Source of the DNA: Bradyrhizobium sp. SSBR45G
GTDB taxonomy: Bacteria; Pseudomonadota; Alphaproteobacteria; Rhizobiales; Xanthobacteraceae
Length of the DNA stretch: 64,000 bases
Reading direction: 5' to 3'
Assembly (NCBI RefSeq): GCF_030159255.1
Contig: NZ_BSCT01000001.1
Location: 62,001 to 126,000 of the forward strand
The position numbers and the translations under genes are program-made. Position 1 is the stretch's first letter. Every line of letters starts with the position of its first letter. This document shows, piece after piece, positions 35,308 to 42,730 of the stretch. The notes under the pieces are model-generated. The model ran no database searches. It was given only the letters and a program-made list of their open reading frames with translations, and had not been told where the DNA came from.

Positions 35308-36849
35308 ATGCGCATCGGCTTTGCACTATCGGCCCTCTCCGTCGTCGCGGGAGCCGCGTCGCTCGGCTGGGGACTGACCACGCCGCGCACCGCGCAGGCG
35401 TTTCTGGAGGACATCTGCATCCCGCGCGTGAAGGACGGGCTGAAGAACTGTCTCGCGCCGGCCAGCGCGTGCAAGGACCCGGCCGAAGCGCTCAACCGCG
35501 GCTGCCTGCTCGAGGCCGCGCAGTTCGCGCTCATCCCGCCGGGCCGCAGCATGGTGCATGCCGACTCGACCTATTTCATTGCGCAGGCGCTCGGCTATCG
35601 TGCCGACGTGGCCTATTGGATCGCCGCCTACAATGAGAACGCCGACTACGCGCAATATGCGCCGATCGACCAGTGCGGCGGGCAGGCGACATCGACCAAT
35701 TCGGGCGCCAGCTACATCACCGCCAAGTTCAACGGTTTTCAGCGCACCAACAACACCACCGATGGGCCGCTGTATCACTATGTGCTGAACTTCTCGCCGA
35801 ACGGGCAGGGCACCGACGTACATGGCGCCAGCGGCGTCCAGGCGGTGTATCCGTTCCATTATCCGCCGCCCGGCTATCCCATCACCATCGACAGCGTCTA
35901 TCAGGGCACGCTGTACGATCTCCGGCAATGGGCCATGAAGGGCGACGACGCCCCGGGCCTGCTGTGCACCGCCGGCTACACCACGCCGAACGGGTCGTCC
36001 AACTTCAGCGGCCCGACATGCCTGGCGAATGTTCCGCTCAGCGGCAACGTGCCGCTCCTGGAGAACTACACGATCGGGCCGGCCATCAACGTGACCTCGG
36101 GGCCCAAGATCCTCGACAACAGCAACGGCAACGTCGACTACACCCAGCTGAAATCCTGGCTGGACGACAAGAGCCGGACCACCGGCGTGCTGTTCGACGA
36201 TCCCAGAAAGCCGCCGGTGCCGGTGCAGATCGCGCGCATCGGGCTCTATCTGCATTCCCTGCAGGATGCCTCCTCGCACGGCACCTTCTGCGGCGACGAC
36301 GCGCCATCGCCGCCGGGCGGCTCGGATGTCGGCAGCTACATGACGATGAGCTCCGGCAGCATCAAGCTGGTGTTCGGCACCTACTGCGCGACGGGGCCGC
36401 ATCTGGCGAGCCACGTCCAGGAGACGGGCACCGGCGACGCTAGCCTGCCGCTGCGCGACTATGTGGCGCTGAACAACACGCTCGACGAGCTGATCCTGTT
36501 CGGCAACAACGTCGCCAAGCCGCGCGGCTGGATCGCCAACCCGAGCCTGCTGCCGCCCAACGTCGTCGGGGGCAAGAGCGCCGCGGGCGACAGCGCCGCC
36601 GACCTGAAGTCGCGCCTCGTCGGCCGCATCGTGCAGGGCCAGCAATGGTCCCGCGCCGAAGTCTACGCGTCGGGCGTCGTCACGGCCCCGCTGCAGCGCA
36701 CCGACGCCCAGGACCGCCTCAACACCATGAACGCCGCGCTCGGCGCCTATGCCAAGCGCCTGGCGACCGCCAATCCGAAGCTGACCCCGCTGCGCCCGAT
36801 GCCGGGTAATTCGTTCACGGCGGGCGATACGTCGGTGTGCTTCAAATAG
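35308..36849 (+). CDS. Large secreted protein, possible zinc-dependent phospholipase/nuclease-like (513 aa)
   Basis: A signal peptide (MRIGFALSALSVVAGAASLG to AQA) is cleaved before FLEDICIPR. The segment SMVHADSTYFIAQALGYRAD and the later LYLHSLQDASSHGTFCGDD carry His and Asp in an HxxQDxxSH pattern like that of zinc phospholipase C/S1-P1-type folds. A third His cluster is GPHLASHVQE. Many Cys (for example CIPRVKDGLKNC, SACKD, GCLLE) suggest disulfides. This family link is inferred from motif spacing only. The start at 35308 is fixed by gaaggaattgc and by the signal peptide; GC-rich codon use matches the genome. The strong promoter upstream implies notable expression. Confidence 0.7.
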   Translation: MRIGFALSALSVVAGAASLGWGLTTPRTAQAFLEDICIPRVKDGLKNCLAPASACKDPAEALNRGCLLEAAQFALIPPGRSMVHADSTYFIAQALGYRADVAYWIAAYNENADYAQYAPIDQCGGQATSTNSGASYITAKFNGFQRTNNTTDGPLYHYVLNFSPNGQGTDVHGASGVQAVYPFHYPPPGYPITIDSVYQGTLYDLRQWAMKGDDAPGLLCTAGYTTPNGSSNFSGPTCLANVPLSGNVPLLENYTIGPAINVTSGPKILDNSNGNVDYTQLKSWLDDKSRTTGVLFDDPRKPPVPVQIARIGLYLHSLQDASSHGTFCGDDAPSPPGGSDVGSYMTMSSGSIKLVFGTYCATGPHLASHVQETGTGDASLPLRDYVALNNTLDELILFGNNVAKPRGWIANPSLLPPNVVGGKSAAGDSAADLKSRLVGRIVQGQQWSRAEVYASGVVTAPLQRTDAQDRLNTMNAALGAYAKRLATANPKLTPLRPMPGNSFTAGDTSVCFK

Positions 36850-36892
36850 GGCTGCGAGCTGAGCCGGCGTGACAGCGCCAGCTCTCTCCCCA

Positions 36893-37044
36893 CGTCATTC
36901 CGGGGCGCGCGTAGCGCGAGCCCGGAATCCATACCCACAGGCAGCTGTTGGCGGACGCGCCTCGCCGTGGGCGTACACCTCTCAACTCATAGCCGTTCGT
37001 GGTTATGGATTCCGGGCTCGCCCTTCGGGCGCCCCGGAATGACG
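36893..37044. repeat. Palindromic dispersed repeat C
   Basis: Arms cgtcattccggggcgcgc...gagcccggaatccata and tatggattccgggctcgc...gccccggaatgacg are inverted across a central spacer with an octamer of ordinary sequence. Only one complete copy is in the window; a fragment (cattccgggg) occurs near 2628. Confidence 0.85.
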
Positions 37045-37075
37045 GAGGAGAGAGACGCTGCGGCAACTCAGCCGC

Positions 37076-37130
37076 CGTAGGGGTGGGCAAAGCGCCGCCA
37101 CCAGGCGGCGCGTGCCCACCATTGCCGCCG
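37076..37130. repeat. Partial palindromic repeat B (copy 4)
   Basis: cgtaggggtgggcaaagcgc and gcgtgcccacc, the left half of repeat B only. It is truncated before the inner hairpin. Confidence 0.75.
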
Positions 37131-37241
37131 CCGGAGCACGCCATGGACGTGGCGGGGATTGGGCTCGCCCGGGTACTCCTTCCCGCTCGCCACCGGGCCC
37201 CCGTCGCGCTATGATGGCTGCTCCGACCAGGAAGGGCTGTC

Positions 37242-37496
37242 ATGACCATCAAGGTTGCCGTCAGGTCAGACGTCGTTTGTGATCCCACGGTCATGAGCGG
37301 CGATCCGGTGGTTCGGGGAACACGCGTGCCCGCCGAAACCATCCTGGCCTACCTTCGCGCCGGCTATTCAGCGCAGGAAATCTTTACCGACTACCCGAGC
37401 CTCCCGATCGACGGCATCGACGCCGTGATCCGCTGGGCCGAGGCGACCCATGGCGCTGATTGGCGGTCGCCGGAGACAGCGGCAGCCGATCGTTGA
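37242..37496 (+). CDS. DUF433-family antitoxin (84 aa)
   Basis: The DUF433 signature is complete: VCDPTVMSGDPVVRGTRVPA, then ETILAYLRAGYSAQEIFTDYP and IDGIDAVIRWAE. DUF433 proteins bind DNA and pair with DUF5615 PIN-like toxins. The start at 37242 follows aggaagggctgtc. The coding region overlaps the toxin gene by four bases, typical of a toxin-antitoxin operon that represses its own transcription. Neutralisation of the toxin through its C-terminal part is inferred. Confidence 0.88.
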   Translation: MTIKVAVRSDVVCDPTVMSGDPVVRGTRVPAETILAYLRAGYSAQEIFTDYPSLPIDGIDAVIRWAEATHGADWRSPETAAADR

Positions 37497-37909
37497 GCGA
37501 GCGATTTCTGATTGACGAATGCCTAAGTGGCGCCCTCGTCGGAGTCGCGAAGGCGCGCGGCTATCAGGCCGACTACGTCACTCATCTCGGAAAGAGCGGC
37601 TGGCAGGACTGGAATCTGGTTAGGTTCGCGAGCGCGAACGACTACATCATCGTCACCAACAATCGCAGAGACTTTCTGAAAGAATATGGCAAGCTGGATG
37701 TGCATGCCGGGTTGATCATCCTGATCCCGAGGGGCACCCGTGATCAGCAGATGACCCTGTTTCAGAAGGCGCTCGATCTTTATTCGGTACGCAATGCCGA
37801 TCTCGTGAACAAGTTGATCGAGGTCGCACGCGACGGCTCGGTCCGTATCCGCGAGTGGAGCGCCGACGATCACGACGACAGGCATATCAGCGATCCCAGG
37901 TGGGACTGA
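37493..37909 (+). CDS. DUF5615 PIN-like toxin (138 aa)
   Basis: The Mut7-C/PIN-like core is FLIDECLSGALVGVAKARGYQ (first acidic cluster), WQDWNLVRFASANDYIIVTNNRRDF and LIILIPRGT. Acidic residues at the expected positions (Asp-Glu at 4-5 of the core, Asp in QDW, Asp in RRDF) would bind metal for RNA cleavage. The start is taken as TTG at 37493, overlapping the antitoxin stop by four bases; alternative starts further upstream make a longer overlap. As the second gene of the pair it is the likely ribonuclease toxin, and its targets are unknown. Confidence 0.85.
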   Translation: MSERFLIDECLSGALVGVAKARGYQADYVTHLGKSGWQDWNLVRFASANDYIIVTNNRRDFLKEYGKLDVHAGLIILIPRGTRDQQMTLFQKALDLYSVRNADLVNKLIEVARDGSVRIREWSADDHDDRHISDPRWD

Positions 37910-37974
37910 CCGCCAGACAGCTGCTCAGCGGCCGCGCGCGAAACACGATAGCCGTGAGGCCCCATCACGAGCGC

Positions 37975-38047
37975 CGCCTTTAGGTGGCGTGTGTCCACCA
38001 TCGCCGCCTCCAGAGACGCGGTTGTCACGATGCCACGCCGCGGCTGA
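37975..38047. repeat. Degenerate repeat B-like fragment
   Basis: cgccgcctttaggtggcg and tgtccaccatcgccgcctcc resemble the inner part of repeat B, with several differences. It has lost both gtagggtgggc ends. Confidence 0.4.
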
Positions 38048-38123
38048 GCCGCCATGCCATTGTTTGAGGCGACGATAACGGCTAAACGCGCCGCATCGGA
38101 CCAACCTCATCACGCAGAGCATC

Positions 38124-38252
38124 ATGGCCAACGAAAAAGGCCCCAACATCAAGAAGAAAGCCAAGTGCAAGAATTGCGAAGGCAAGGGCATGCTCAAGAA
38201 GGGCGACAAGGTGGTGAAATGCCAGCGCTGCCACGGAACGGGACTGCGCTAG
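38124..38252 (+). CDS. 42-residue DnaJ-type zinc-finger protein
   Basis: This short gene encodes MANEKGPNIKKKAKCKNCEG, then KGMLKKGDKVVKCQRCHGTG and LR. The two CxxCxGxG elements (CKNCEGKG and CQRCHGTG) are those of the DnaJ cysteine-rich domain and would bind one zinc. There is no J domain. The Lys-rich background suggests nucleic acid contact. It is 17 bases upstream of a small HAD-like gene on the same strand. The GC-rich codon use and complete motif support a real gene despite its length. Confidence 0.65.
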   Translation: MANEKGPNIKKKAKCKNCEGKGMLKKGDKVVKCQRCHGTGLR

Positions 38253-38269
38253 GGCATCCTCTCGGGCCC

Positions 38270-38782
38270 ATGAACATCTATCTCGACATCGACGGGGTGC
38301 TGCTCGACCGCAAGTCGGAGCGCGCGGCCCACGCGCCGGAATTCGTCAGGCGCGTGCTCGCGACGTGTCCGGACAGCACCTATTGGCTGACGACCCATTG
38401 CAAGGGCGACGCCGCCGTCCCCCTTCGTCGCATCGGGCCTCTGTTCGATGCCGAGACGCGGGCGCTGATGGCTAGGATCAGGCCGACCGATTGGGATCTT
38501 GCCAAGACGGAGGCCATCGACTTCAGGTCGCCGTTCCTCTGGTTCGACGATGACTGCTTCGATGTCGAGCGCAGGGCGCTGGAGCAGCACGGCGTGCTGG
38601 ACAATTGGATCAAGGTGGATCTGCGCAGGACGCCGCACCAGCTCGGGCTGTTCTTGCAGAGCTTTCCGATCCCGATCAACGCGTTTGATGAGGATTGGGC
38701 CTGCGCTGACTCTAGCGCTCCTCGTCCGTCGGCGGCCGGACGCTCGCCCGGAAGGCCGGATCGGAAGCCCCGCAGTCCTTGA
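38270..38782 (+). CDS. HAD-like small phosphatase/NIF-related domain protein (170 aa)
   Basis: MNIYLDIDGVLLDR is HAD motif I (DxDGV). FLWFDDDCFD is a motif IV-like acidic pair and TYWLTTHCKGD a motif II-like Thr. Similar small HAD proteins act on nucleotides or phosphorylated sugars; the substrate is unknown. The last 24 residues, Pro- and Ser-rich, lie on DNA shared with the antisense CPCC gene. The shared region suggests the true C-terminus may be incidental. The start at 38270 has a cctctcgggccc leader with no clear ribosome site, so coupling to the upstream zinc-finger gene is possible. Confidence 0.75.
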   Translation: MNIYLDIDGVLLDRKSERAAHAPEFVRRVLATCPDSTYWLTTHCKGDAAVPLRRIGPLFDAETRALMARIRPTDWDLAKTEAIDFRSPFLWFDDDCFDVERRALEQHGVLDNWIKVDLRRTPHQLGLFLQSFPIPINAFDEDWACADSSAPRPSAAGRSPGRPDRKPRSP

Positions 38783-38987
38783 AATTCCGCCGCGCCTCGG
38801 TCAGCGACAGCGCTCCATTGGGGCCACCCCGGACGAGGTCGGCATCATGGTCGTCTTGTCCATCATCCTCCCAGAAGCACACCGGGCATATCTCGTAACC
38901 ACCGCGCTCGCCTAACGTGAGACAGCGGCAACACGGGCAGCGGTAGCCGGAATCGGACGGTGGCTCGATGATGTTGCGGAATGTCAT
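38712..38987 (-). CDS. CPCC-family cysteine-rich protein (91 aa)
   Basis: The pattern CPCCRCLTL...GGYEICPVCFWEDDGQDD followed by GGPNGALSLTEARRNF is the CPCC domain. Its Cys residues form one or two zinc sites. The start at 38987 gives MTFRNIIEPPSDSGYRCPCC, normal for the family. The 3' end overlaps the convergent HAD-like gene by 71 bases. Members often occur as immunity-like partners of toxins, but no toxin is next to it here. Function is otherwise unknown. Confidence 0.82.
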   Translation of the reverse strand: MTFRNIIEPPSDSGYRCPCCRCLTLGERGGYEICPVCFWEDDGQDDHDADLVRGGPNGALSLTEARRNFKDCGASDPAFRASVRPPTDEER

Positions 38988-39030
38988 GCGTTGAGAATGC
39001 TGAGCTGGGCTACTCACGTCAACTTGGGGC

Positions 39031-39117
39031 ATGCGCGCGCCCACCATGGCCAGCACCCGAGACGCGGTGGGCACGATGCGACGCGGCGTTGCCGCGTGCG
39101 CCTCTTTGCCCACCTTG
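39031..39117. repeat. Degenerate repeat B, copy 5
   Basis: cgcgcccaccatggc and gcggtgggcacgatgcg with ctctttgcccaccttgcgga at the end. It is recognisable but has diverged, and lacks the gtagggtgggcaaag start. Confidence 0.55.
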
Positions 39118-39175
39118 CGGACTCATCATTGTAGTACCCGAAGATCGGGAGACGAGCACGGTGCCCGTGAATGTG

Positions 39176-39329
39176 CCCTCGCCCCTTGCGGGAGAGGGCA
39201 TGTTAGAAGGTGCAGCAAGTTCGGTTTGGTGAGGGGTATGCCTCCACGAGGTCATTCGCGGAGAGATACCCCTCACCCAACCGCGCGTGTAGATGGGCCG
39301 TGCATGCCCTCTCCCGCAAGGGGCGAGGG
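39176..39329. repeat. Palindromic dispersed repeat D
   Basis: Arms ccctcgccccttgcgggaga...gggcatg and catgccc...tctcccgcaaggggcgaggg, with an inner gaggggtatg / tacccctcac pair. This would fold into a long branched hairpin. Confidence 0.85.
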
Positions 39330-39353
39330 CGCTGTATTGGGCAGCAGCCTCGC

Positions 39354-39436
39354 GTAGCCCGGATGACAAAGCGATATCCGGGGTCTCCCGCAGCGTCGGC
39401 GATGAGCCCGGATGTCGCTGCGCTCATCCGGGCTAC
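39354..39436. repeat. Palindromic dispersed repeat E
   Basis: gtagcccggatgacaaagcg and gtcgctgcgctcatccgggctac, with an internal atccggg...cccggat pair. Its right end includes the stop codon of the phosphoesterase gene. Confidence 0.85.
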
Positions 39437-40200
39437 ACGACCTCGACCACCAGGGCCGGATCGAAGTCCGGGTTCTCTCGGCCATAGCCGTGCGGGTTGC
39501 AGATCACGCGGGTGGTGCCGATCCGGTAGTCCGAGGGCGTGTGGATGTGGCCGTGGACCCACAGCGTCGGCTGGGTGGCCAGGATCAGCGCGGAGAGGTC
39601 GGAGGCGTAGGCGGCGGTGACGCGGTCGTTGCGATAGCGCTCGGCGACCGAGCCCCAGCCGGGGGCGTGGTGGGTGACGACGACGGTCGGGCCGTCGAAC
39701 GGGGTCTCCAGCAGGCCCGTGAGCCATGTGCGCGATTTCAGGTGCAGGCCGAGCGCCTCCTGCGGCCGGAAGCGCAGCCAGGGCTGCTTGCGCCAGGTGA
39801 TGCGGCGATGGTCGTTCATCCGGTCGCGGCAGACGGCCATGGTGTGGACCTCGGAGCCCGCACCGAAGATCGCATAGTCGGTCCACAGCGTAGCGCCCGC
39901 AAAGCGCCCGCCCGCGAGCACGACCGCGTCGTTCTCCAAGAGATGCACCCCGAACCGCGCCGCCTCGGCCCGCGCCAGCTTCAGCTCCTCGGGGTAGGTG
40001 CGGTGATAATATTCATGGTTACCCATCACCATGACGATCGGCACGTCCGCCGCCACGATCTCGCGCAGCCGCGCAAACCCGTTCACCGCCCCCTCGCAGA
40101 CATCGCCGGCGACGACCACTACATCGACACCGGGCAGGGCCGCGATCGGCTTGATGTCGGCCATGTCGGCGTGGAGATCGGAGAAGATGTGGAGGTGCAT
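39433..40200 (-). CDS. Calcineurin-like metallophosphoesterase (255 aa)
   Basis: All blocks of the fold are present: FSDLHADMADI (DxH), VVVAGDVCEG (GDxxE-like), VMGNHEYYH (GNHE), VVTHHAPGWGS (HH), and LWVHGHIHTPSDYRIG (GHxH). These bind a dinuclear metal centre and act on a phosphodiester or monoester. It is cytosolic, with no signal peptide. It resembles the UDP-2,3-diacylglucosamine hydrolase/YfcE-like types by length, but no lipid A genes are near. The stop codon falls in the last bases of repeat E. Confidence 0.9.
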   Translation of the reverse strand: MHLHIFSDLHADMADIKPIAALPGVDVVVVAGDVCEGAVNGFARLREIVAADVPIVMVMGNHEYYHRTYPEELKLARAEAARFGVHLLENDAVVLAGGRFAGATLWTDYAIFGAGSEVHTMAVCRDRMNDHRRITWRKQPWLRFRPQEALGLHLKSRTWLTGLLETPFDGPTVVVTHHAPGWGSVAERYRNDRVTAAYASDLSALILATQPTLWVHGHIHTPSDYRIGTTRVICNPHGYGRENPDFDPALVVEVV

Positions 40201-40230
40201 GGGAGCGGGGAGGTAGAGCCCTGGGCTCGC

Positions 40231-40309
40231 TGCGTAGGGCGCGTTAGCGAAGCGTAACGCGCCGCTCCGGTCAAGCGGCGGATTGCGCTCCGCTAATCCG
40301 TCTTACGCT
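40231..40309. repeat. Palindromic dispersed repeat F
   Basis: gcgtagggcgcgttagcgaa-gcgtaacgcgcc, then ggcggattgcgctccgctaatccg-tcttacgc, giving two adjacent small hairpins. The unit ends just before the stop codon of the NACHT-type gene. Confidence 0.75.
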
Positions 40310-40315
40310 TGCGGA

Positions 40316-42673
40316 TCAGCGAGCGGTGGATCGGCTGGCGCCGACTTCGCGATAGGTCATTAGCTCGTTAAATACGCTTCCCATGCTTGCTGTGGTGATC
40401 CATTTGTCGAATCGATCCCGATCGTGTTTTGACCGAAGTGTCTTTCTCACGTCATCGATCTTAACTTCCACTTCTAGATGGCCGACGATCGTCTGATCCG
40501 AGATCGAATTGTCCTCTTTGAGGAGGAGATTGTAGAACGAAATAGCATCAAACTTAAATGTGTTTCCGGTATGATAGACGGTAGCAAGCATGGTGGCACA
40601 AAGATTTTCAGTCTCGCTTATTATTCGGTACCGGTAGCGGCTCATCGCAGCCAACTTATCCATATTGAGGGCTCGAAAGATCGACGTAAGAATGAGTTTA
40701 GAGATTTGATGAATGTATTTGTCATTAAGGAACATCGTTTTCATCAAGATCTGCAATGAAATAACAGTGGTTCGATAGTCGTCAAGGCCGATAAGATCTG
40801 CTGCTCGACCAACGATTTTTTCTATAGCCTCTTTCGACTGTCGTTCGGTGCTTGTTGAGCAATGACGAAATACGACAAGAAATTCTACGCAGAATTGCCA
40901 CACATTCGCGATCGGCTTCGACACGAGTGCCTTAACGATCTTCTCTAGAGTGTGAGAGTTCGATAGGAACTCGATGAAGCTCCAGGATAGTGGTCCGCGA
41001 TATTGATTTAAGTCGCTATAAAGCTTGTGCATGCCGTCCTTCAGCCTATAGCCGCTTATAAAGCTGCCGACTTCTCCGTCAAAGGATTGTGCTAAAATTC
41101 CGATTTCCGTTTCAGATAACTCTCGCTCGATCACGTACTCAGCGACCAGAAACTCTGTAAATGACAGATGGGGAAAATAGAAGGTTCCTGCGTCCTTCTC
41201 GCTGACGAGCGTGCCAATTGAGTGTTCCTCGACTACCGATCCAACTAATAGCTCTCGCAATTGTCCTATCGCGTCTCGCTCTGGCAGAACGTAGCGTTTC
41301 ATAATCGATGGGGAAATATCGGCGACGGTAAATGTGCGTGTTCGCTTAATCGCCCAAAGCCACCATGAGAGGTCTTGCATGAAGTCTTTTCTAATCGTGC
41401 GCGACAGCTTCCGTCGTTCTGGCTTTTCCTCTTCTCTTGACAGACAGTCTTCGATGAACGTTGAGTAAAGGTCGTAGCGTGAGACTTTTTCAATCGAATT
41501 GCTCGGATTGAGGAGTATTTGTGCGAGCATTCTCGCTTGAACGGGCCGTTTGATTAGATCTTCAACCCCGATCTGTCCAACCTGCTTAAGTCGGCTTCGG
41601 ATGTAGGTGGATCTATCCTTCCGTGTGTAGAAGCAGGATATATATCTCTTCAAGAAGTCGAGGTATTCGTCTCGAGAAAAGAAGTCGAGTCGGAGTTCAT
41701 CGAACTCGGCTGAAATATTGTCGCTTATTTCTAGAGTTGAGACTTGCCGCCGTCCTCTCATAAGGGCTGTATGTTCTTCTCCGGTGACGATGGCGTCTGG
41801 TCTACCGAGAAGCAAAACTTTTGAGTTGGGTAGGATCAGGCGTCGAATTTCTTTCGTAATCGCAGAGAATTCTGAGGTGGTCATTGCGTGCTTCATTTCG
41901 TCGAAGCCATCTAGAATGATTACAAATCGACCAGACTCGTGGAGATTCCAAAACGTATTGTAGTTGTAGCCATGTACGCCGTGCTCGCGAGTCAGCGTGC
42001 TGGCAAAAAGGCCATCAATTCGTGGGGACGTATAGTAATCGCCTAAGGGGATCAGTATCGGAATGCGTTTGGACGAGTCGGTGAGGTAGTGTGATGCAAG
42101 TTCGGAGGCGAGATACGATGCATAACTGGTCTTCCCCATGCCGTAGCCGGCCCATATAGCAATTGGGCGGGAGCTGGCCGAAGCGAGCCAATTTGATATT
42201 CTTGAATGGAGGGTGCTGGTCGAATTCAGTACTCGTGAGGGAATATAGTACTGTGAAAGGGTGTCGTTCTGAAATCGATCTCGAAGAAATGTTGCATAGA
42301 GTGAGAAGTCGATAATGTCTTTCTCAAGCTCGCCCAGATGAATAATTTCTAAGCCGTCAAAATGGTCTGCGTGCTCCTGAACGGTGGCTGATACCGGTTT
42401 TGGTGTGACGATCCATAACTCGTCAATTCGTTTATTGTCGAAAAGCGGTTTGTAGTCGAAATAGGTTTCGCGAATGACGTCGCGGTTTATTCCAGATTTC
42501 CAGTCCTTGCATTCGATAGCTATAGTCCGGAACTTATGCGGGTTCCATTGCTTCTGAAAAACGATGTCGACGTTCTTTCCACAAATGTGCTGTTGTTCTC
42601 GGACATTTTTGTATCCAGTGGAGGAGCGCAACAAGCTAGCAACCTGCAGTTCAAAGTCGGTTCCTTTCGACAT
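40316..42673 (-). CDS. PD-(D/E)XK nuclease-like plus NACHT (STAND) NTPase, candidate single-gene phage defence protein (785 aa)
   Basis: Residues 1-75 read as a restriction-endonuclease-like fold: Glu8 in FELQVASLL, Asp36 in NVDIVF and Glu54-Cys-Lys56 in AIECKDW, the D...(D/E)xK catalytic pattern of Mrr-like nucleases. The NTPase follows: Walker A WAGYGMGKTSY (176-182), Walker B VIILDGFDEM (251-260, the DGxDE of NACHT proteins), the arginine sensor-like LLLGRPDA (287-294) and a winged-helix-like PHLSFTEFLVAEYVI (501-514), the NACHT hallmark after the ATPase. The C-terminal 260 residues have no recognised repeats and could sense an invader. Composition is AT-rich (hand counts of two lines gave 27 and 29 G+C of 60, against 40 of 60 in an nrdJ line), so it was acquired. 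The ATG at 42673 follows aagagg at a proper distance. It stands alone, directly after the nrdJ terminator. Confidence 0.88.
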   Translation of the reverse strand: MSKGTDFELQVASLLRSSTGYKNVREQQHICGKNVDIVFQKQWNPHKFRTIAIECKDWKSGINRDVIRETYFDYKPLFDNKRIDELWIVTPKPVSATVQEHADHFDGLEIIHLGELEKDIIDFSLYATFLRDRFQNDTLSQYYIPSRVLNSTSTLHSRISNWLASASSRPIAIWAGYGMGKTSYASYLASELASHYLTDSSKRIPILIPLGDYYTSPRIDGLFASTLTREHGVHGYNYNTFWNLHESGRFVIILDGFDEMKHAMTTSEFSAITKEIRRLILPNSKVLLLGRPDAIVTGEEHTALMRGRRQVSTLEISDNISAEFDELRLDFFSRDEYLDFLKRYISCFYTRKDRSTYIRSRLKQVGQIGVEDLIKRPVQARMLAQILLNPSNSIEKVSRYDLYSTFIEDCLSREEEKPERRKLSRTIRKDFMQDLSWWLWAIKRTRTFTVADISPSIMKRYVLPERDAIGQLRELLVGSVVEEHSIGTLVSEKDAGTFYFPHLSFTEFLVAEYVIERELSETEIGILAQSFDGEVGSFISGYRLKDGMHKLYSDLNQYRGPLSWSFIEFLSNSHTLEKIVKALVSKPIANVWQFCVEFLVVFRHCSTSTERQSKEAIEKIVGRAADLIGLDDYRTTVISLQILMKTMFLNDKYIHQISKLILTSIFRALNMDKLAAMSRYRYRIISETENLCATMLATVYHTGNTFKFDAISFYNLLLKEDNSISDQTIVGHLEVEVKIDDVRKTLRSKHDRDRFDKWITTASMGSVFNELMTYREVGASRSTAR

Positions 42674-42730
42674 TGCCATCCTCTTGGTTGCGGTGTGGGA
42701 TATTGCTCTGGCTGGTTGCTGTTTCGCAAG

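Larger units (their letters stand above)
36850..37241. other. Gap with repeat C and a partial repeat B
   Basis: Contains the 152-base inverted element at 36893-37044 and part of repeat B at 37076-37130. No gene is supported; the antitoxin promoter must lie in the last 100 bases. Confidence 0.5.
38988..39432. other. Gap packed with inverted repeats (B-fragment, D, E)
   Basis: Almost the entire gap consists of dispersed elements: a B-like fragment at 39031-39117, repeat D at 39176-39329 and repeat E at 39354-39436. No gene is supported. Confidence 0.6.
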
